Assembly (NCBI GenBank): GCA_963811825.1
Contig: CAWESS010000024.1
Span: 62,001-126,000, forward strand
Origin: Fodinibacter sp963811825
GTDB taxonomy: Bacteria > Actinomycetota > Actinomycetes > Actinomycetales > Dermatophilaceae
Length of the DNA: 64,000 bases
Reading direction: 5' to 3'
Shown: positions 8,414 to 17,244 of the stretch, piece after piece
Layout of the letters: every line of letters begins with the position of its first letter
Position numbering within the stretch: the first letter of the stretch is position 1
Position numbers and translations under genes: made by a program
Notes under the pieces: generated by a model
Told to the model about the DNA's origin: nothing
The model's database searches: none
The model's input: the letters and a program-made list of their open reading frames with translations, nothing else

Positions 8414-9525
8414 CTCCACACCTCGCTGGGCGCGGGCAGATGCGCCGCCACGGTGTACTTGCCGTCGTGAGCTGAGGTCGCGAAAGTTCCGCCGAGCAGC
8501 CGGGCTCGCTCCGCCATTCCGGGCAGGCCCATGCCCTCGCCCGGTTCGGGCGTCCCAGCCAGGGCGTTGACCACCTCTAGCCGAACGGCGTCCGCGGTCC
8601 AGTCCACGTGCACGCTCACTTTCTCGCCGGGTGCGTGCTTCCCGGCGTTGGTCAGGCACTCCTGCACGATCCGGTTCACGGCCAGCCAGTGCTTTGGTGC
8701 GTCCCCCCACGGCTGACCCGACACGGTCAGGGCGGCGGGGATCCCTTGCCGGTCGGCACGGTCGACGAGTTCCGCCAGGCCACGGCCATCGGGCGTGGCT
8801 GGATGCTCGCCGTCGCCGAGTAGGTGGAGTATCGCCCGCAGCTCACGGTTGGCCCGGTGAGCAGTCTCCCGGACGGCGGTCATCGGCTCGCTGGCGAGTT
8901 CCGGGGACCGCGCGAGGGCCTGTACGGCGGCCTCGGACTGGATCGACATCAGGGTTACCTCGTGACCGACCACGTCGTGCAGTTCGCGAACGATCCGTGC
9001 GCGCTCCTCCTCGACGGCACGCTGGCGCGCGGCTTCGCGCTCCGCGCGCAACCGCGCGTCGGCCTCCCGTTCCTGGAGGCGCATCAGCAGCCCGAAGCCA
9101 TAGGGAGCAACGACCACCAGCCACCCGCTGAGCAGGCCCGAGACTGGGTCCTCCGGCCCGAGCAGCGTTCCGACGGTGCCTGTGGCGATCGCGAAACCGC
9201 ACGCGAGCGCGCCGGAGAGCAGGCTGCGTGCCCAGCGTCCGAGGGAGTAGAAGAGCAGGATCGCGATCACGTAGCCGAGAAACAGGAAGGCATCGACCGG
9301 GACCCAAATGGCGGCACTCCACGCCGCCGCGGCTGCCACGGGGTGGGTCCGTCGCCACATCAGCGGGAGCACCATGCAGGTCGTGAGCACAAGGTCCACG
9401 ACCACGTTGTCGCTCAGCGGCTGGAGCACGAGGACCTGCACCACGCTGACAGCCAGGAACACGCAGGTGAGCACCACGTCGGCGCGTCGGATGCCGTCCG
9501 TCGCCACCGCCGCCCGGGTCCCCAT
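8410..9525 (-). CDS. Sensor histidine kinase (HisKA_3 / HATPase type)
   Basis: 371 residues from the ATG at 9525. The first 170 residues carry about five membrane helices with almost no extracytoplasmic loop, so the signal is probably sensed in the membrane. The dimerisation box RIVRELHDVVGHEV carries the phospho-His, followed by the ATPase domain with N-box CLTNAGKHA and G-box GMGLPGMAERARLLGG. This matches the NarX/DesK-like kinases that pair with LuxR-type regulators. It overlaps the response regulator gene by four bases. A 130-base divergent region separates it from the gene at 9658. Confidence 0.85.
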   Translation of the reverse strand: MGTRAAVATDGIRRADVVLTCVFLAVSVVQVLVLQPLSDNVVVDLVLTTCMVLPLMWRRTHPVAAAAAWSAAIWVPVDAFLFLGYVIAILLFYSLGRWARSLLSGALACGFAIATGTVGTLLGPEDPVSGLLSGWLVVVAPYGFGLLMRLQEREADARLRAEREAARQRAVEEERARIVRELHDVVGHEVTLMSIQSEAAVQALARSPELASEPMTAVRETAHRANRELRAILHLLGDGEHPATPDGRGLAELVDRADRQGIPAALTVSGQPWGDAPKHWLAVNRIVQECLTNAGKHAPGEKVSVHVDWTADAVRLEVVNALAGTPEPGEGMGLPGMAERARLLGGTFATSAHDGKYTVAAHLPAPSEVWR

Positions 9526-9657
9526 ATCGGCAGCGTAGAGCCACGTCCGGCCGCGCGTCCTCAACCCGTGGGCTGACCACAAGCTCAACCCCTGACCCGA
9601 TGTGCCCGCAATCGGCGGGCACCTAGCGTGCAACCCACCGATCAAGAGAGGAACGCC

Positions 9658-10065
9658 ATGACCACCACCACCACCATTCCTTCCGAACCCCGCACCCGCC
9701 ACAACGTCGCCCTGACCGCCGCGCGGGTCCTCGCCGGGATCCTCGGCCTCATGCAACTGGCCGGGGCAATGTTCTTCCTGTTCCTGGCGCCCGAGGAGGC
9801 AGTCTGGCTCGGCCCCTGGGTCGATGTCCCCGTCGTCGCGGCCCTGCTCAGTGGGGCGCTCCTGAAACTGGCCATCTCAGTGGGACCAGGACTCAACGCG
9901 CACAGCCGGATACGTCTCGGTCTGCTCGCCGTCACCATCGGTGTCGCAGTCACGCTCATCAAGATCCCGGTCTACGACGAACCCGAGGGTGTGGTCTTCC
10001 TTGCTCTCGACACCGTGCTGCTGGCGCTGCTCCTGCTCGCCCGCCGCGGCGCAAGGTCAGGTTGA
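9658..10065 (+). CDS. Small four-helix membrane protein
   Basis: 135 residues with a Thr-rich N-terminus and four hydrophobic segments (VLAGILGLMQLAGAMFFLFLA, VVAALLSGALLKLAISV, LGLLAVTIGVAVTLIKI, VVFLALDTVLLALLLLA). The layout resembles DoxX-like or other small four-helix membrane families, but I cannot assign one. The ATG has a good ribosome site (AGAGAGGA). Its divergence from a sensor-kinase operon suggests it is a target of that system. Confidence 0.6.
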   Translation: MTTTTTIPSEPRTRHNVALTAARVLAGILGLMQLAGAMFFLFLAPEEAVWLGPWVDVPVVAALLSGALLKLAISVGPGLNAHSRIRLGLLAVTIGVAVTLIKIPVYDEPEGVVFLALDTVLLALLLLARRGARSG

Positions 10066-10264
10066 GCCCACTGCCTGGCCATCCAGGACGCCTCACAGAA
10101 ACGCCTCCAACAGCATCCGGCCGCTGGCTCGGGCTGGCCGGGCAGGGTTGACGTCGTCTGTTTCGTGGTCGTGTGACTGGTGAATCGACTCACCCTCTAG
10201 CGAGGTGAGAACCCGCCCTCCACTTAACCCTGGGCGGTTCAGCTCGTCCGCGACAATGTCTGGC

Positions 10265-11806
10265 ATGACAGTGAGCCGGCACGAGGAGATCGAACGCAAG
10301 TACGCCGTCGAGCCCGAGACCCGGTCGCCGGCTCTCGGTCGGTTGGCCGGCGTCGCTGAGGTCGGGTCTGCAGTGGAGACCGACCTGGAGGCGGTGTACT
10401 TCGACACGGCTGAGCTCGACCTGCTTCGACACGGCATCACCTTGCGGCGCCGGGCCGGTGGGCAGGACGAGGGGTGGCACCTGAAGGAGCCGTCCGGACC
10501 GGACGCGCGAACCGAGTCGCGCCTGCCCTTGGGGCGTGCCGTGCGCACCGTGCCGAAGCCACTACGAGAGCAGGTCGAGCCGGTCATCGGTTCACAGCGA
10601 CTGGTGCCCGTGGCACGGGTGACGACGCACCGAACCGAGCGTGGGCTGTTCGACACGCACGGCACACGCCTCGCGCACTTCTGCGACGACGACGTGCACG
10701 CCGAGCGGCTCCTGCCGCCCAGGCTGCCTCAACACTGGCGCGAGTGGGAGATCGAGCTCGCTGGGAACGACAGGGACCTGCTGCAGCAGCTCGAGACTGC
10801 GTTGGTGACGGCCGGGGCCCGACCCGCGAGAGCGTCATCGAAGGCGGCGCGAGCCCTCGCGCTGCACAACGGGACGCGCGGCAAGGAGCCACTGCGACCC
10901 GACCCACCCCATCGCCGCTCCGATACCCGTGTGGTGCTGCGCGCCTACCTCGCGGATCACCTGGGCGCCCTTCAGGAGCATGACAGCGGGCTCCAGGGGG
11001 AGACGGTCCACCAGCTCAGGATCGCTGCACGCCGCCTGCGTTCGGTGCTGGCCAGTTACCAGCCGATCTTCGAGCCGGGCGCGGTCGAGCCGGTTCGTGA
11101 GGAGCTGCGGTGGCTGGGAGGCTCGCTGGGCCCGGCCCGCGACTTCGAGGTCCTGCGCCGCCACCTTGACGCGCTGGTCGACGACGAGCTCGACCAACCC
11201 GCTGGGCCGCCTCCGGGGACGCTGCGCCAGCGCATCAATGAGGACCTGGAGCGGGCGCACCGCCTCGGCCACCGCAGCGCGATGGAGGTTGTTGCGAGCC
11301 AGCGGTACGGGCGCCTGCTCGGGCTGCTCGCAGCCGCCGTCGAGTCCCCCGCCCTGCTTCCTGATGCCTCCAAGAAGGCCCGCACTGTGCTCCCGACGAT
11401 CCTTGCACGTGACGTGAAGCGGGTGAGGCGGGCCGCTACGACAGCCCACCGTTGCCGCCCCGGCCCTGTGCGAGACGAGGCGCTGCATGAGGTCCGTAAG
11501 AAGGCCAAGCGACTGCGGTACTCGGCCGAGGCGGCGGCGCCCGTGCTTGGCAAGCGCGCGCGGAAGCTCGCCAAGCGCGCGAAGTCGCTGCAGGACGCGT
11601 TGGGCGCCCATCAGGACACGGTGGCCTCGCGCACCTGGCTGGAGGACCTGGCCGGACGAGCCGACGGCGAGACCGCGATCGCGTTCGGTGCGGGCAGGCT
11701 CCACGCCCGCGAGGAACAGCGCGCTCATTCCGCTGAGCGCGAGTACGAGAAGGCCCTGCGACGGCTCCCACAGAAGGGCGTTGAGAGTTGGCTCCGGGGT
11801 CATTGA
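10265..11806 (+). CDS. CYTH and CHAD domain protein
   Basis: 513 residues with two domains. The N-terminal CYTH domain (about 1-200) begins with EEIERKYAV, the E-x-E-x-K signature of triphosphate-tunnel enzymes, and continues with YFDTAELDLLRHGITLRRR. The C-terminal CHAD domain (about 220-510) is helical and rich in His, Arg and Lys, with the hallmark VHQLRIAARRLRSVL and a second repeat LHEVRKKAKRLRYSAE. CYTH domains hydrolyse inorganic triphosphate or similar substrates, and CHAD domains bind polyphosphate. The protein is likely cytoplasmic and tied to polyphosphate. ATG 10265 is preferred over one nine bases earlier. Confidence 0.85.
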   Translation: MTVSRHEEIERKYAVEPETRSPALGRLAGVAEVGSAVETDLEAVYFDTAELDLLRHGITLRRRAGGQDEGWHLKEPSGPDARTESRLPLGRAVRTVPKPLREQVEPVIGSQRLVPVARVTTHRTERGLFDTHGTRLAHFCDDDVHAERLLPPRLPQHWREWEIELAGNDRDLLQQLETALVTAGARPARASSKAARALALHNGTRGKEPLRPDPPHRRSDTRVVLRAYLADHLGALQEHDSGLQGETVHQLRIAARRLRSVLASYQPIFEPGAVEPVREELRWLGGSLGPARDFEVLRRHLDALVDDELDQPAGPPPGTLRQRINEDLERAHRLGHRSAMEVVASQRYGRLLGLLAAAVESPALLPDASKKARTVLPTILARDVKRVRRAATTAHRCRPGPVRDEALHEVRKKAKRLRYSAEAAAPVLGKRARKLAKRAKSLQDALGAHQDTVASRTWLEDLAGRADGETAIAFGAGRLHAREEQRAHSAEREYEKALRRLPQKGVESWLRGH

Positions 11807-12090
11807 CGCGCTCACGGCACCGAGGCACAGGTGGACGCGGGCGCGCGAGGGCACCTTGGGGTCTCATGCATCTAGCGCGGCTGCCTTCCAACCACACGCC
11901 GGGTTCTAGCGGGCTCACTGTGGTCTGACACAGGCGAAGGGCGTCGCCGATAGGGGCCAGCGGGTGGCCGACGCACCCGGGGGGGCGCCTGCCTTGGCCA
12001 CGGCGACAACCATTTCGTGGGGCTAGCCGCTCCCGAGACCGACGAACAAGACCGGTATGTTCTGAAGGCCTTGCGCCGCACCGCAGAGGG

Positions 12091-12492
12091 TCAGACCCGG
12101 GGGGACTCCTGCGGTTCGGATCCGCCCCAGTAGAGCCACCGCCAGCGACCCTCCTCCAACCCGAATACCGCGGTCGTCCAATAGGGGACAACCTCGTCGT
12201 CACCATCGCGAACCACGTGCACGGAACCGAGGATCTGCGCCCAAGCCACCTCTGCCCGCCGCCACACGGTCACCGTCTCGGGTGCCCACCGCAGTCCCCA
12301 CGACGAAACGACGGTGGCTGCGCCGACGGCCTCGTCGGGGCCGGCCCAGAGTTCGCCCTGCCCAGAACCGGCGATGGCGATGTCAGCCGCACCGAACAGC
12401 TCGGCAACATCGGATCCCGGAGTGGACATGGCCTCGTATGTGGCGTCGATCAGTGCCTGGATGGCCTGACGGGTGCTGTCATCCGCGATCAT
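12091..12492 (-). CDS. SnoaL-like / nuclear-transport-factor-2 fold protein
   Basis: 133 residues. The order of elements fits an NTF2-like fold as in SnoaL or ketosteroid-isomerase-like proteins: an N-terminal helix TRQAIQALIDATYEAM, then strands with many tryptophans (WRRAEVAWAQILGSVHVV, WTTAVFGLEEGRWRWLYWGG). Catalytic residues are not obvious, and many family members have no known reaction. The gene is alone; the 283 bases on its 3' side up to the CYTH-CHAD gene hold no recognisable gene, repeat or RNA. Confidence 0.6.
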   Translation of the reverse strand: MIADDSTRQAIQALIDATYEAMSTPGSDVAELFGAADIAIAGSGQGELWAGPDEAVGAATVVSSWGLRWAPETVTVWRRAEVAWAQILGSVHVVRDGDDEVVPYWTTAVFGLEEGRWRWLYWGGSEPQESPRV

Positions 12493-12590
12493 CTGACGAA
12501 TCTATGGGCCGGATCTCCGGAAGTCACCCCCGTCTGGCGATCGCAGGGCTGCCCTCTCAGATGACTCGGTCGACTCACGCCCGATGGGCA

Positions 12591-12987
12591 CTACTCGCCG
12601 CGTTGCTCGAGGTAGGTGCGGGCAACACCGGTGGGGGCGTGGACGAGCCACGCGTCGAGGAGGGCGTCTGCAAGTTCGTTCTCGCTGGCGCTCGCCAGGT
12701 GCAGCAGGACCGCCGGATAGTTGTCGAGGTGCGGGATCGTGAACAGGTGGCCGTGGTGCGTTTGGAGGAGCGACTCCTTGTCCTCCAACCCGTCGGTCAC
12801 CAGCGCGAGGATGGGGCCCTGAGGCACCGGATCCTCAGCGAAGCGCTTGATGTCGGCCTTGCTGAAGGGCCGCTCCCAAGCGAACACCTTGGCTGCCACG
12901 GACCATGTCCGGTGGCCGTACCGGACGCCCCTGGAGACCTCTGGCAGTCATTGCAACAAGACGCTCGACGTCCCCGAAATCGGCCAC
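12591..12987 (-). CDS. MmcQ/YjbR-family protein, frameshifted near its N-terminus
   Basis: The main frame (12591-12899) gives VFAWERPFSKADIKRF, HLFTIPHLDNYPAVLLHL and a C-terminal LLDAWLVHAP, all typical of the double-wing YjbR/MmcQ fold. The family usually has about 120-130 residues, and the missing N-terminus is found in the adjacent frame: GDVERLVAMTARG, preceded by a GTG at 12987. The junction VRYGHRTWSVAAKV shows that one indel near 12915-12930 restores a normal-length protein. The function of the family is unclear; a DNA-binding role has been suggested. A second family member lies at 26187-26603. Confidence 0.65.
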
Positions 12988-13132
12988 CACGCAAACCTAG
13001 CTCTGGAAATGCGCGGGCACCACAGATCGGTTGTCGCCTCATCCGTGCAGCAGTCCCGGCGGTTGGGAGGCCGACGCAAGCGCCGCGCAGCCGAGCGAGG
13101 TGGCGTGCCAGAGCCTTGGCGTTCGGGGGGCG

Positions 13133-13585
13133 TCAGGAGGGGAAGTCGGGCCCGGCATCCAGCCGTAGCCGGAGCAGGACGTCCAGGGCCACCGAGTCAC
13201 CGTCGCGGCCACCCGCTCCGACCTGGAGCGGGGCGTCGCTGGGCTCGACGTGGACGCCGGCCAACCGTCCGCGCAGGCTGGGCGCCACGACCAGGACGTA
13301 CCAGTGGCCGTCCGTGCCGACGGCAGCGCGACGGTCCCGCCGCACGTACCAGCCGACGACGTCGGTACGCAGGCTCCCGCCGCCGCTGTAGGGCAGTGCC
13401 CGCAGCCGGGTGGGTTCCACCCCCGCCGACCGCATCGCCTCGGCGAAGCCCGCCACCATCGGGGCCGTCAGCCGCGCCTCGGCCTGCGCCGCCCGCGCTG
13501 CGGCCGCGTAGTGGTAGTCGGCGTTCTCCCGCGCCTGCCGGCGACGAACGGCGGCCGGGTCTGCGGGATCCCTCTCCGGGCTCAT
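13133..13585 (-). CDS. Hypothetical protein
   Basis: 150 residues. The first half is helical and Ala/Arg-rich (RRRQARENADYHYAAAARAAQAEARL), followed by a region with several short strands (DVVGWYVRRDRRAAVGTDGHWYVLVV). No signal peptide, membrane helix or known motif is visible. A related pattern is seen in small actinobacterial proteins of unknown role. The 233 bases between it and the YjbR-like gene are empty apart from that gene's restored N-terminus. Confidence 0.55.
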   Translation of the reverse strand: MSPERDPADPAAVRRRQARENADYHYAAAARAAQAEARLTAPMVAGFAEAMRSAGVEPTRLRALPYSGGGSLRTDVVGWYVRRDRRAAVGTDGHWYVLVVAPSLRGRLAGVHVEPSDAPLQVGAGGRDGDSVALDVLLRLRLDAGPDFPS

Positions 13586-13709
13586 CGGCCGATCATCTCA
13601 GCGGGTGGGGCCATCTGTGGGCAGTTGGCAGGCGAAGCCGCCCGAGGCGGGCTTGGAGAGTTCCACTGGCGGATCGGCGGACCCCCGTACTTGTAACTCC
13701 GTCCCTCCG

Positions 13710-14534
13710 TCAGTCACCCAGGAAGTGGCTGGCCAAGGCCGGGGCGAGGGCTTTTGCCTTCACTTCGTGGGTCTGCCCTGCCAAGATGACGGTGGCGGCC
13801 CCCGGGATCTGGGCTGCGATGGCGACGGGGGCGTTTTGCATGTAGGCCGGGCTCTTGCCGCCGGCAATGAGCAGGGTCGGTACGCCGATCGCGGCGTAGT
13901 GGTCGTCCGGCAGGGGCTGCCCGCGGCGGTAGGGGGAGACGATGTCGAAGTCATTGGGCAGAGTGTCGGCGGACGCGGTGAGCTTCTTCCACATCGGCAA
14001 CAGCGGCATGACGGTGACCACGGGTGCGGGTACGCCCAGAAGCCGAAGAAAGGCCTTGACTGCGCGGGTGCGGTGTCCCCCGGCCAGGAGGGCTCGCAGA
14101 TGGTCGGTGAAGCCGGGGTCGTCTGGCGCGTGGCTGTCGTCCAGGATGAAGGGCGGCTCGTACACGGCGAGGCGATTCTTCAGCAGTCCCTGCCGGGCGG
14201 CCTCGAGGGACAGGGCGGCGCCCGCGGACCCTCCGAAGACGGATGCCTGCGGGTCCACGCTCTCCAGGACTGCGACCAAGTCCTCAACTTCTCGTTGGAC
14301 CGCATACGGCGACCGGCCGGGGCTGCTCTCGCCGCGTCCGCGCCGGTCGTAGCCCACGACCGTGAATCGGTCGGCCATGATCGGGGCGAGCTCGTCGAAG
14401 GCGCCCATCGCGCGGTGACACAGCGCCCCCTCGACGATGACCAGGGTAGGTCCGCTGCCGGTCACCTCGTAGGCGATCGGCGTGCCATCCGCGGAGGTGG
14501 CGAACCGGGTGGAGGTGGTGGAAGAGATGCCCAT
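13710..14534 (-). CDS. Alpha/beta-fold hydrolase
   Basis: 274 residues from the ATG at 14534. Typical features are the substrate-entry strand TPIAYEVTGSGPTLVIVEG, a GYDRRGRGES turn, the nucleophile elbow VFGGSAGAALSLEAA (G-x-S-x-G), a late acid strand VPTLLIAGGKSP and a catalytic His in AGQTHEVKAKAL. These match the small haloperoxidase/esterase-like hydrolases of actinobacteria; the substrate is unknown. The next gene upstream at 14567 is another hydrolase on the same strand, 32 bases away, so the two may be co-transcribed. Confidence 0.75.
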   Translation of the reverse strand: MGISSTTSTRFATSADGTPIAYEVTGSGPTLVIVEGALCHRAMGAFDELAPIMADRFTVVGYDRRGRGESSPGRSPYAVQREVEDLVAVLESVDPQASVFGGSAGAALSLEAARQGLLKNRLAVYEPPFILDDSHAPDDPGFTDHLRALLAGGHRTRAVKAFLRLLGVPAPVVTVMPLLPMWKKLTASADTLPNDFDIVSPYRRGQPLPDDHYAAIGVPTLLIAGGKSPAYMQNAPVAIAAQIPGAATVILAGQTHEVKAKALAPALASHFLGD

Positions 14535-14566
14535 GCGCTCAGGATCGCAGAGCATGCCCCACCACG

Positions 14567-15241
14567 TCACGGCTGTCGTAGCCCCTGCTGCAGGTACCCG
14601 GCCACCAGCCGCGGCTGCACCAAGGGGAGCAGGTGACCTCCCGGAATGACGTCGGGCTCAATGCCGAGCCGGTCACGAGCGACCCGGACCTGCAGGCCGG
14701 CCGGGAAGAAGCGGTCGTCCACGCCAACGAGAACGCGAGTGCCGGCTGGCCACGCCGTGAAGTCACACACCGATTCAAAGGCGACCTCGGCCTCGGATCG
14801 CTGATACCGCTCGCCTTCGGCCGCGATCTCGGGGTCGACATCGTGCAGGAAGTAGGTGGCCAGGTCGAAGGGACCGTAGCCACCGGCGAGGGCCGCCTCC
14901 TCCCGGGCCTGCAGTGCGCCCGTGTGGGTCCACCACTCGCGTGCCGTCTCACCCGGGCTGGGGATCATCGCGTTGACCAGCACCAGCCCACCGACGGTTA
15001 TCCGCTCGCAGACGAGCGGTGCGGTGAACCCTCCCAGCGACCCTGCGACGAGGACGACGTCGGCGCGTGAACCGATCGCGTCGACCACCAGCTCGGTGTA
15101 GCGGGCCAGGCCCGCGGTCTCGTCGTCGCCGGGGAGGTCGACAGCGATCGCTTCGTGGCCTGCCTCGGTCAGGAGACGGGTCACGCGGCTCCAGACCCAC
15201 GACGAGCCTCCGGCGCCCGGGATGAGAACGAAGGTAGGCAC
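14567..15241 (-). CDS. Alpha/beta-fold hydrolase (EstC/MES-like)
   Basis: 224 residues. It starts directly with the first strand, TFVLIPGAGGSSWVW, has the nucleophile serine in VLVAGSLGGFTAPLV, and a catalytic His in PGGHLLPLVQP. The acid is probably in VGVDDRFFPAG. The compact size and the G-x-S-L-G elbow resemble the methylesterase/salicylate-esterase-like subgroup, so a small ester is a likely substrate (inference). It is upstream of and probably co-transcribed with the hydrolase at 13710-14534. Confidence 0.75.
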   Translation of the reverse strand: MPTFVLIPGAGGSSWVWSRVTRLLTEAGHEAIAVDLPGDDETAGLARYTELVVDAIGSRADVVLVAGSLGGFTAPLVCERITVGGLVLVNAMIPSPGETAREWWTHTGALQAREEAALAGGYGPFDLATYFLHDVDPEIAAEGERYQRSEAEVAFESVCDFTAWPAGTRVLVGVDDRFFPAGLQVRVARDRLGIEPDVIPGGHLLPLVQPRLVAGYLQQGLRQP

Positions 15242-15338
15242 ACCCGACAGTAGACGACCCCGGCGCTACGCCGCGGCACACGGCGGAGAGCACTGCGAGG
15301 CGCGCACAGACGGCGGTTGTCATCGGGAGGATTGCCCA

Positions 15339-15965
15339 CTACCGCGCGTCGATGATCTCCCCGTTGCGCGGCAGGCGGCCTCCGAAGGTGATTGGCACCG
15401 CGCAGGCGTGAAGGACGTCCAACCGGTCGATGGCCTGAAGGTGGACATGTGGTTCGGTGCTGTTGCCTGAGTTGCCGCAGCGCCCCAAAGTCTGGCCCCG
15501 CCGAACGTCTTGACCCAGCCGCGCCTGGACGGTGCCTTGTTGCAGGTGGCACACCGCGACCACGGGACCGTGACGCGTTTCGATCATGACGTGGTTGCCA
15601 GCCAGGCCCACCCATCCCGCTGCTGCCCTTCGGCGCTGGGTCAGGGCGTACCCAACCGAGGGCAGCCCCCGGAAGGACTGGTGATCCGGTTCGCTGTGGT
15701 GCTCGGCGACGACCACCCCGTCGACCGGCGCCAGGATGGGGCGCCCGAAGCCTGGGAAACGCTCAGGCGGTTCCGTGCGCAGGAGCGAGCCGAACGTGAT
15801 CGGTGCTGTTCGCCCAGTCCTGTCCACCGGGACGAAGTCGATCGCGAATGAGGTGGCGAACAGGGTCGTACCGTGGCTGGGAACTCGATTCGTTGGGCTG
15901 TTCTGTGTCAGCCAACGACCCGTGAACGGGTAGTCCAGGTCAACAGTAGGAACCATTCGCACCAC
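15339..15965 (-). CDS. M23-family metallopeptidase-like protein without a signal peptide
   Basis: 208 residues. The zinc ligands of the LytM/M23 fold are present: His31 and Asp43 (HGTTLFATSFAID, H-x(n)-D) and the late H-x-H in TEPHVHLQ. The region GRPILAPVDGVVVAEH is the usual beta-sheet around the site. M23 enzymes cut peptidoglycan cross-links outside the cell, but this protein has no signal peptide or membrane segment. It could be exported another way, act in the cytoplasm, or have lost its leader. ATG at 15965 chosen; an alternative ATG lies three codons in. Confidence 0.7.
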   Translation of the reverse strand: MVRMVPTVDLDYPFTGRWLTQNSPTNRVPSHGTTLFATSFAIDFVPVDRTGRTAPITFGSLLRTEPPERFPGFGRPILAPVDGVVVAEHHSEPDHQSFRGLPSVGYALTQRRRAAAGWVGLAGNHVMIETRHGPVVAVCHLQQGTVQARLGQDVRRGQTLGRCGNSGNSTEPHVHLQAIDRLDVLHACAVPITFGGRLPRNGEIIDAR

Positions 15966-16146
15966 CCCTCTTCAGTGACTTGACTACCGCCATCCTGCCG
16001 CCCGCTCACCCGATACCGGGCGGCGGCATCGCCGTTGGCGTGGTCGGCTGGCGGCGAAGAGGCGCAGAGATCCGTGCTCTTGGTGCCGGTGCGTGTTGTC
16101 CCAGGCCTACTGGTCGTGGCTGGCGCGTGGGTTCTACGCTTCGAGG

Positions 16147-17163
16147 ATGGACGCGGCCAGGGTCGTTGCGCTCGTCGAGATCGGTGAGGACGCGCTCGTC
16201 CGCGCGAGACGGATGGATCCGGGTGCGCACGTCACGGTCGAGGCTCGCTACCCCGAGATGCTCGATGGCCTGGACTGGTGCTTGGCGAACGGGCAGCCAG
16301 AGGCGGCGTACCGGCTGGCGTCGGCGCTGGTGCCGTTCTGGGTCTCGACCAACCGGATGGATGACGGTGACGCGTGGTTCGAGCGCGCGCTGGGGACGGT
16401 CGCCGGAAGCGAGGCGTCTCGGGCGAGGGCCCTGTACGACCACGGGTACCTCGTCCTGTGGCCGGGCCGCTACGACGTGGCGAGGCAGCGCTTCGCTGAC
16501 GCCTTGGCGTTGGCGGAGCGGCTGGATGACGGCTCGTTGCAGGCACTTGCCCTGGCGGGGTTGGCTCGGGTGGCGCTGTACACCGACGTGGAGGAGGCCC
16601 TGTGTCTCTTGCGGCAGGCAGACGCGGTGACCCGGGACCTCGCGGACGATGACCCTGGGCGGTCCAGCACGTTGCACGTCCTCGGCGTGGCGCTGCAGAT
16701 GTCGGGAGACCTCGAAGCGGCACGCGAGGTGATGTCGGCTCGGCTGTCGATGGGCCGCTCCACGGGTGACGACTTCGTCGTGTGGGTGGAGTCGGCCAAC
16801 CTCAGCATGGTCGAACGTCGCCTGGGCAACCTCGATCGGGCTGGGGAGCTCGCCGCGCAGGCGCTGGAGATCGACGCCCAGCGAGGCGACGAGATGTCCG
16901 TTGCCTGGATCATCAACAGTCTCGCCGCCGTAGCGGCCGCCAAGGGAGATCCCGAGCGGGCTGCCACCCTGCTCGGGACTGCCGCTGCGCTACTCGAACG
17001 TGCTGGCGGTGAGTGGCCACCGGACGAACGCGAGCAGTACCACGAGACGCTGTCCATCGTGACAGCCGCACTCTCACCAAGCGCCCTTGCCGATGCGCGC
17101 GCTCGTGGGGCCGGCTACTCGGTCACCGAAGGCATCGCGTACGCCCTACAGGCGGCTGATTGA
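16147..17163 (+). CDS. TPR protein related to the C-terminal part of AfsR/LuxR-type ATPase regulators
   Basis: 338 residues made almost wholly of helical repeats of about 40 residues (for example AYRLASALVPFWVSTNRMDDGDAWFERAL, then ARQRFADALALAERL and AGELAAQALEIDAQ). The repeats end with a Cys/Gly-poor linker and the helix ALADARARGAGYSVTEGI. This matches the TPR tail of large actinobacterial signal-transduction ATPases, but the ATPase and DNA-binding parts are absent. It is either a stand-alone TPR scaffold or the surviving end of a longer regulator. A TTG at 16093 could extend it by 18 residues. Confidence 0.6.
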   Translation: MDAARVVALVEIGEDALVRARRMDPGAHVTVEARYPEMLDGLDWCLANGQPEAAYRLASALVPFWVSTNRMDDGDAWFERALGTVAGSEASRARALYDHGYLVLWPGRYDVARQRFADALALAERLDDGSLQALALAGLARVALYTDVEEALCLLRQADAVTRDLADDDPGRSSTLHVLGVALQMSGDLEAAREVMSARLSMGRSTGDDFVVWVESANLSMVERRLGNLDRAGELAAQALEIDAQRGDEMSVAWIINSLAAVAAAKGDPERAATLLGTAAALLERAGGEWPPDEREQYHETLSIVTAALSPSALADARARGAGYSVTEGIAYALQAAD

Positions 17164-17244
17164 ACCCGTGAGCCTCAGCCAGTTCCGCGTGGGCGTGCGC
17201 GAACGGGGTGGAGGCGTCGGTACGCAAGGGCGGGGCGTCTGTCC

